Origin: Polluticaenibacter yanchengensis
Lineage (GTDB): Bacteria > Bacteroidota > Bacteroidia > Chitinophagales > Chitinophagaceae
Direction of reading: 5' to 3'
NCBI GenBank assembly: GCA_027854065.1
Contig: JAQGEF010000014.1
Location: 62,001-126,000, forward strand
DNA length: 64,000 bases
The translations under genes and the position numbers were made by a program. Positions within the stretch are counted from its first letter, which is position 1; every line of letters begins with the position of its first letter. This document shows, in pieces, positions 62,472 through 64,000 of this stretch. The notes beneath the pieces are model-generated. The model did not search any database, was not told where the DNA came from, and worked only from the letters and a program-made list of their open reading frames with translations.

Positions 62472-64000
62472 TTATAGTCCTAGATTAATACCAAAAGACA
62501 TAACCCTTGGTGTAACAAATGCATTAACACTGGTACCAGCAAAAGATTGCTGAGGGTTCATACCCATCAATTTTGTATATGTATATAAATTCTCAACTGC
62601 AAAAGAAACTGATGCATTTCTTATTTTATACTTACTTAAAATTGCCTGTGGAATTTTATAACTTACATTAATGTTTTTAAGTACGATATAAGATCCGTCC
62701 TGTAAAAATCTTGAAGACGTAGCATTATTATTTGTGCTGTTCTTAAAGTTTATTTCAGGGATACCATTTGGATCTATCCTGTTTTCAGACTTTTCAGTCA
62801 TTCCTTCCGGAATACCTTTCCAGGACCTTAATACATCTGTATGCATAGAACTTGGTGTTCCTGATGTACTCATTAATGAAGCATAAGAATCATCATAGGT
62901 TTTACCACCAAATGCATAAGTAATAACAGCACTGAATGTTAAGTTTTTGTACCTAACTGATGGTGTTACGCTACCAAATACTTTTGGTATAGCAGAGCCA
63001 GACCAGTTTCTTTCTGCATAAGTAGTATTAAGTGTATAATACTGACCATTAATTTCAACTAAATGCTCAGCAGGAATCGGGTTCTTGCTCGGATCTGAAC
63101 CATTTACATTATAATCTTTTGTATTTGGTTTATATAAAGAACGACCAGTCATTTGATCTACGCCTACAAACTGATTTAACCAGAAATCGTAGATACCATG
63201 GCCTTCCATATATTTTTTAGTTCCATTGATAATACCATTCTCTCTGTTCTCAGGAGGTAACTTTAAGAACTCGTTTTTCATTAAAGTAGCGTTAGCACCT
63301 AAACTAACAGAAAAATCTTTAGTGTTTAATATGCTATAATCCACAGTAATTTCAAAACCTCTGTTAGAAAGCGTTCCTATATTTTGCGCAATGGTAGATT
63401 CCGCATTACTAGTAGAAGTACCGCCGGCACTTAATGGCCTGTTTACATCAAAAATCAAATCGATTGAGCGCTTATCAAAATAAGTAACTTCAAAACTTAA
63501 TTTTTTAAACAAAGTACCTGAAATACCTAAATCATACATGCCTGAGGTTTCCCATTTCAGGTCTCTTGCCTCATTCTGAACTTTATAAAGTGCCGCAGCA
63601 TTTCCATTTTGTGCCACTGTGTATAAAGCCATCCATGCATATTCGGTAGCCGCATCTCTGTTTCCTAATTCACCATAAGAGGCTCTTAACTTCAATTGGT
63701 CTAACCATGAAACATTTTCAAGGAACTTCTCTTTGTTAATTAACCAAGAACCACCAACTGACCAGAAAGTACCCCATCTTGTATCGCTGCTATACCTGGA
63801 GTTACCATCTCTTCTTAAGGATACATCAACGAATACTTTATCATTATATCCGTATCTCACACGACCAAGGTAGCTTTCAGTCCTTGTTTCTACTTCGTAA
63901 CCATTTAAACTTGTGATGTTATTAAAGTTACTGAAAAACGGATTGTTGGCAAATGACTCATTGGTTTTATAACCATATAAATAATTGTACCTATTAGCAT
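62472..64000 (-). CDS. SusC/RagA-family TonB-linked outer-membrane protein, 5' end cut off by window
   Basis: The frame stays open to the window edge, so about 509 C-terminal residues are seen; the GTG at 63860 is internal and not a start. It shows barrel strands of the SusC type: VDVSLRRDGNSRYS, WGTFWSVGGSWLIN, LKLRASYGELGN, YDLGISGTLF, and the ending RVMSFGINLGL. It imports nutrient oligomers with TonB energy. Full SusC proteins have about 1000 residues, so the plug and carboxypeptidase-like domain lie outside the window. susD follows after 12 bp. Confidence 0.95.
   Translation of the reverse strand, partial: ANRYNYLYGYKTNESFANNPFFSNFNNITSLNGYEVETRTESYLGRVRYGYNDKVFVDVSLRRDGNSRYSSDTRWGTFWSVGGSWLINKEKFLENVSWLDQLKLRASYGELGNRDAATEYAWMALYTVAQNGNAAALYKVQNEARDLKWETSGMYDLGISGTLFKKLSFEVTYFDKRSIDLIFDVNRPLSAGGTSTSNAESTIAQNIGTLSNRGFEITVDYSILNTKDFSVSLGANATLMKNEFLKLPPENRENGIINGTKKYMEGHGIYDFWLNQFVGVDQMTGRSLYKPNTKDYNVNGSDPSKNPIPAEHLVEINGQYYTLNTTYAERNWSGSAIPKVFGSVTPSVRYKNLTFSAVITYAFGGKTYDDSYASLMSTSGTPSSMHTDVLRSWKGIPEGMTEKSENRIDPNGIPEINFKNSTNNNATSSRFLQDGSYIVLKNINVSYKIPQAILSKYKIRNASVSFAVENLYTYTKLMGMNPQQSFAGTSVNAFVTPRVMSFGINLGL

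Noticed and set aside
1..64000. tRNA, rRNA, CRISPR, IS element or prophage
   Set aside because: Gaps were read for clover-leaf, spaced-repeat and transposase patterns, and none was found; a covariance or profile search was not possible.

Overview
The window reads as chromosomal DNA of a Bacteroidota bacterium, most likely a soil or freshwater member of the Chitinophagales (Chitinophagaceae-like). This is inferred from gene content, not from a marker-gene tree. The signs are three cargo proteins of the type IX secretion system (one type A sorting domain, two gliding-type/type B C-termini), a PorP/SprF protein, a SusC/SusD pair, an Nramp-USP fusion, DUF3108, DUF2911, DUF1361 and DUF4143 proteins, low GC, and -7 promoter boxes of the form TAnnTTTG. 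No tRNA, rRNA, CRISPR array, prophage or transposase was seen.

Layout. 1-8.2 kb: a truncated Na+/solute symporter; a three-gene minus-strand unit (small membrane protein, T9SS cargo, rhomboid protease); CoA-binding protein plus tilS; a YbhN-like membrane protein overlapping a DUF3108 protein. 8.3-13.8 kb: a metal-homeostasis operon (DtxR-family regulator, Nramp transporter fused to a universal stress domain, engB) with a DtxR-like operator at the regulator's start; a lipoprotein; a secreted transglutaminase-like protein. 13.8-24 kb: a repeat-rich gap, then a 3062-residue T9SS adhesin-like protein with 14 Cys-Asp-Ser repeats and a recent 651-bp internal duplication. 24-34.6 kb: ung-plsC, a GH31 glycosidase, a thiolase, an outer-membrane barrel, a GH63-like glycosidase and an S9 peptidase. 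34.6-40.4 kb: an AAA/DUF4143 ATPase behind a duplicated leader, DUF2911, diacylglycerol kinase, asparagine synthetase, DUF1361. 40.5-43.9 kb: a four-gene creD operon with a winged-helix regulator and two copies of one palindrome. 44-48.8 kb: an MBL-fold hydrolase, two endonuclease/exonuclease/phosphatase paralogs, DivIC-like, LUD-domain and gamma-glutamylcyclotransferase-like genes. 49.2-55.2 kb: PorP/SprF with a 1609-residue PKD-repeat adhesin. 55.3-64 kb: Nif3-like, zinc-ribbon coiled-coil, TPR and M28 peptidase genes, then SusD and a truncated SusC.

Two layers are not protein-coding. A dispersed structured repeat (called R here) has seven copies in intergenic gaps; four of these form two inverted pairs. 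There are also many long, near-perfect hairpins at gene ends. The most interesting leads are the R family and its inverted pairs, the twin CTTTG-N5-CAAAG palindromes of the creD operon, the internal duplication in the giant adhesin, and the duplicated leader of the DUF4143 ATPase. No complete, clearly new defence or biosynthetic system is visible.
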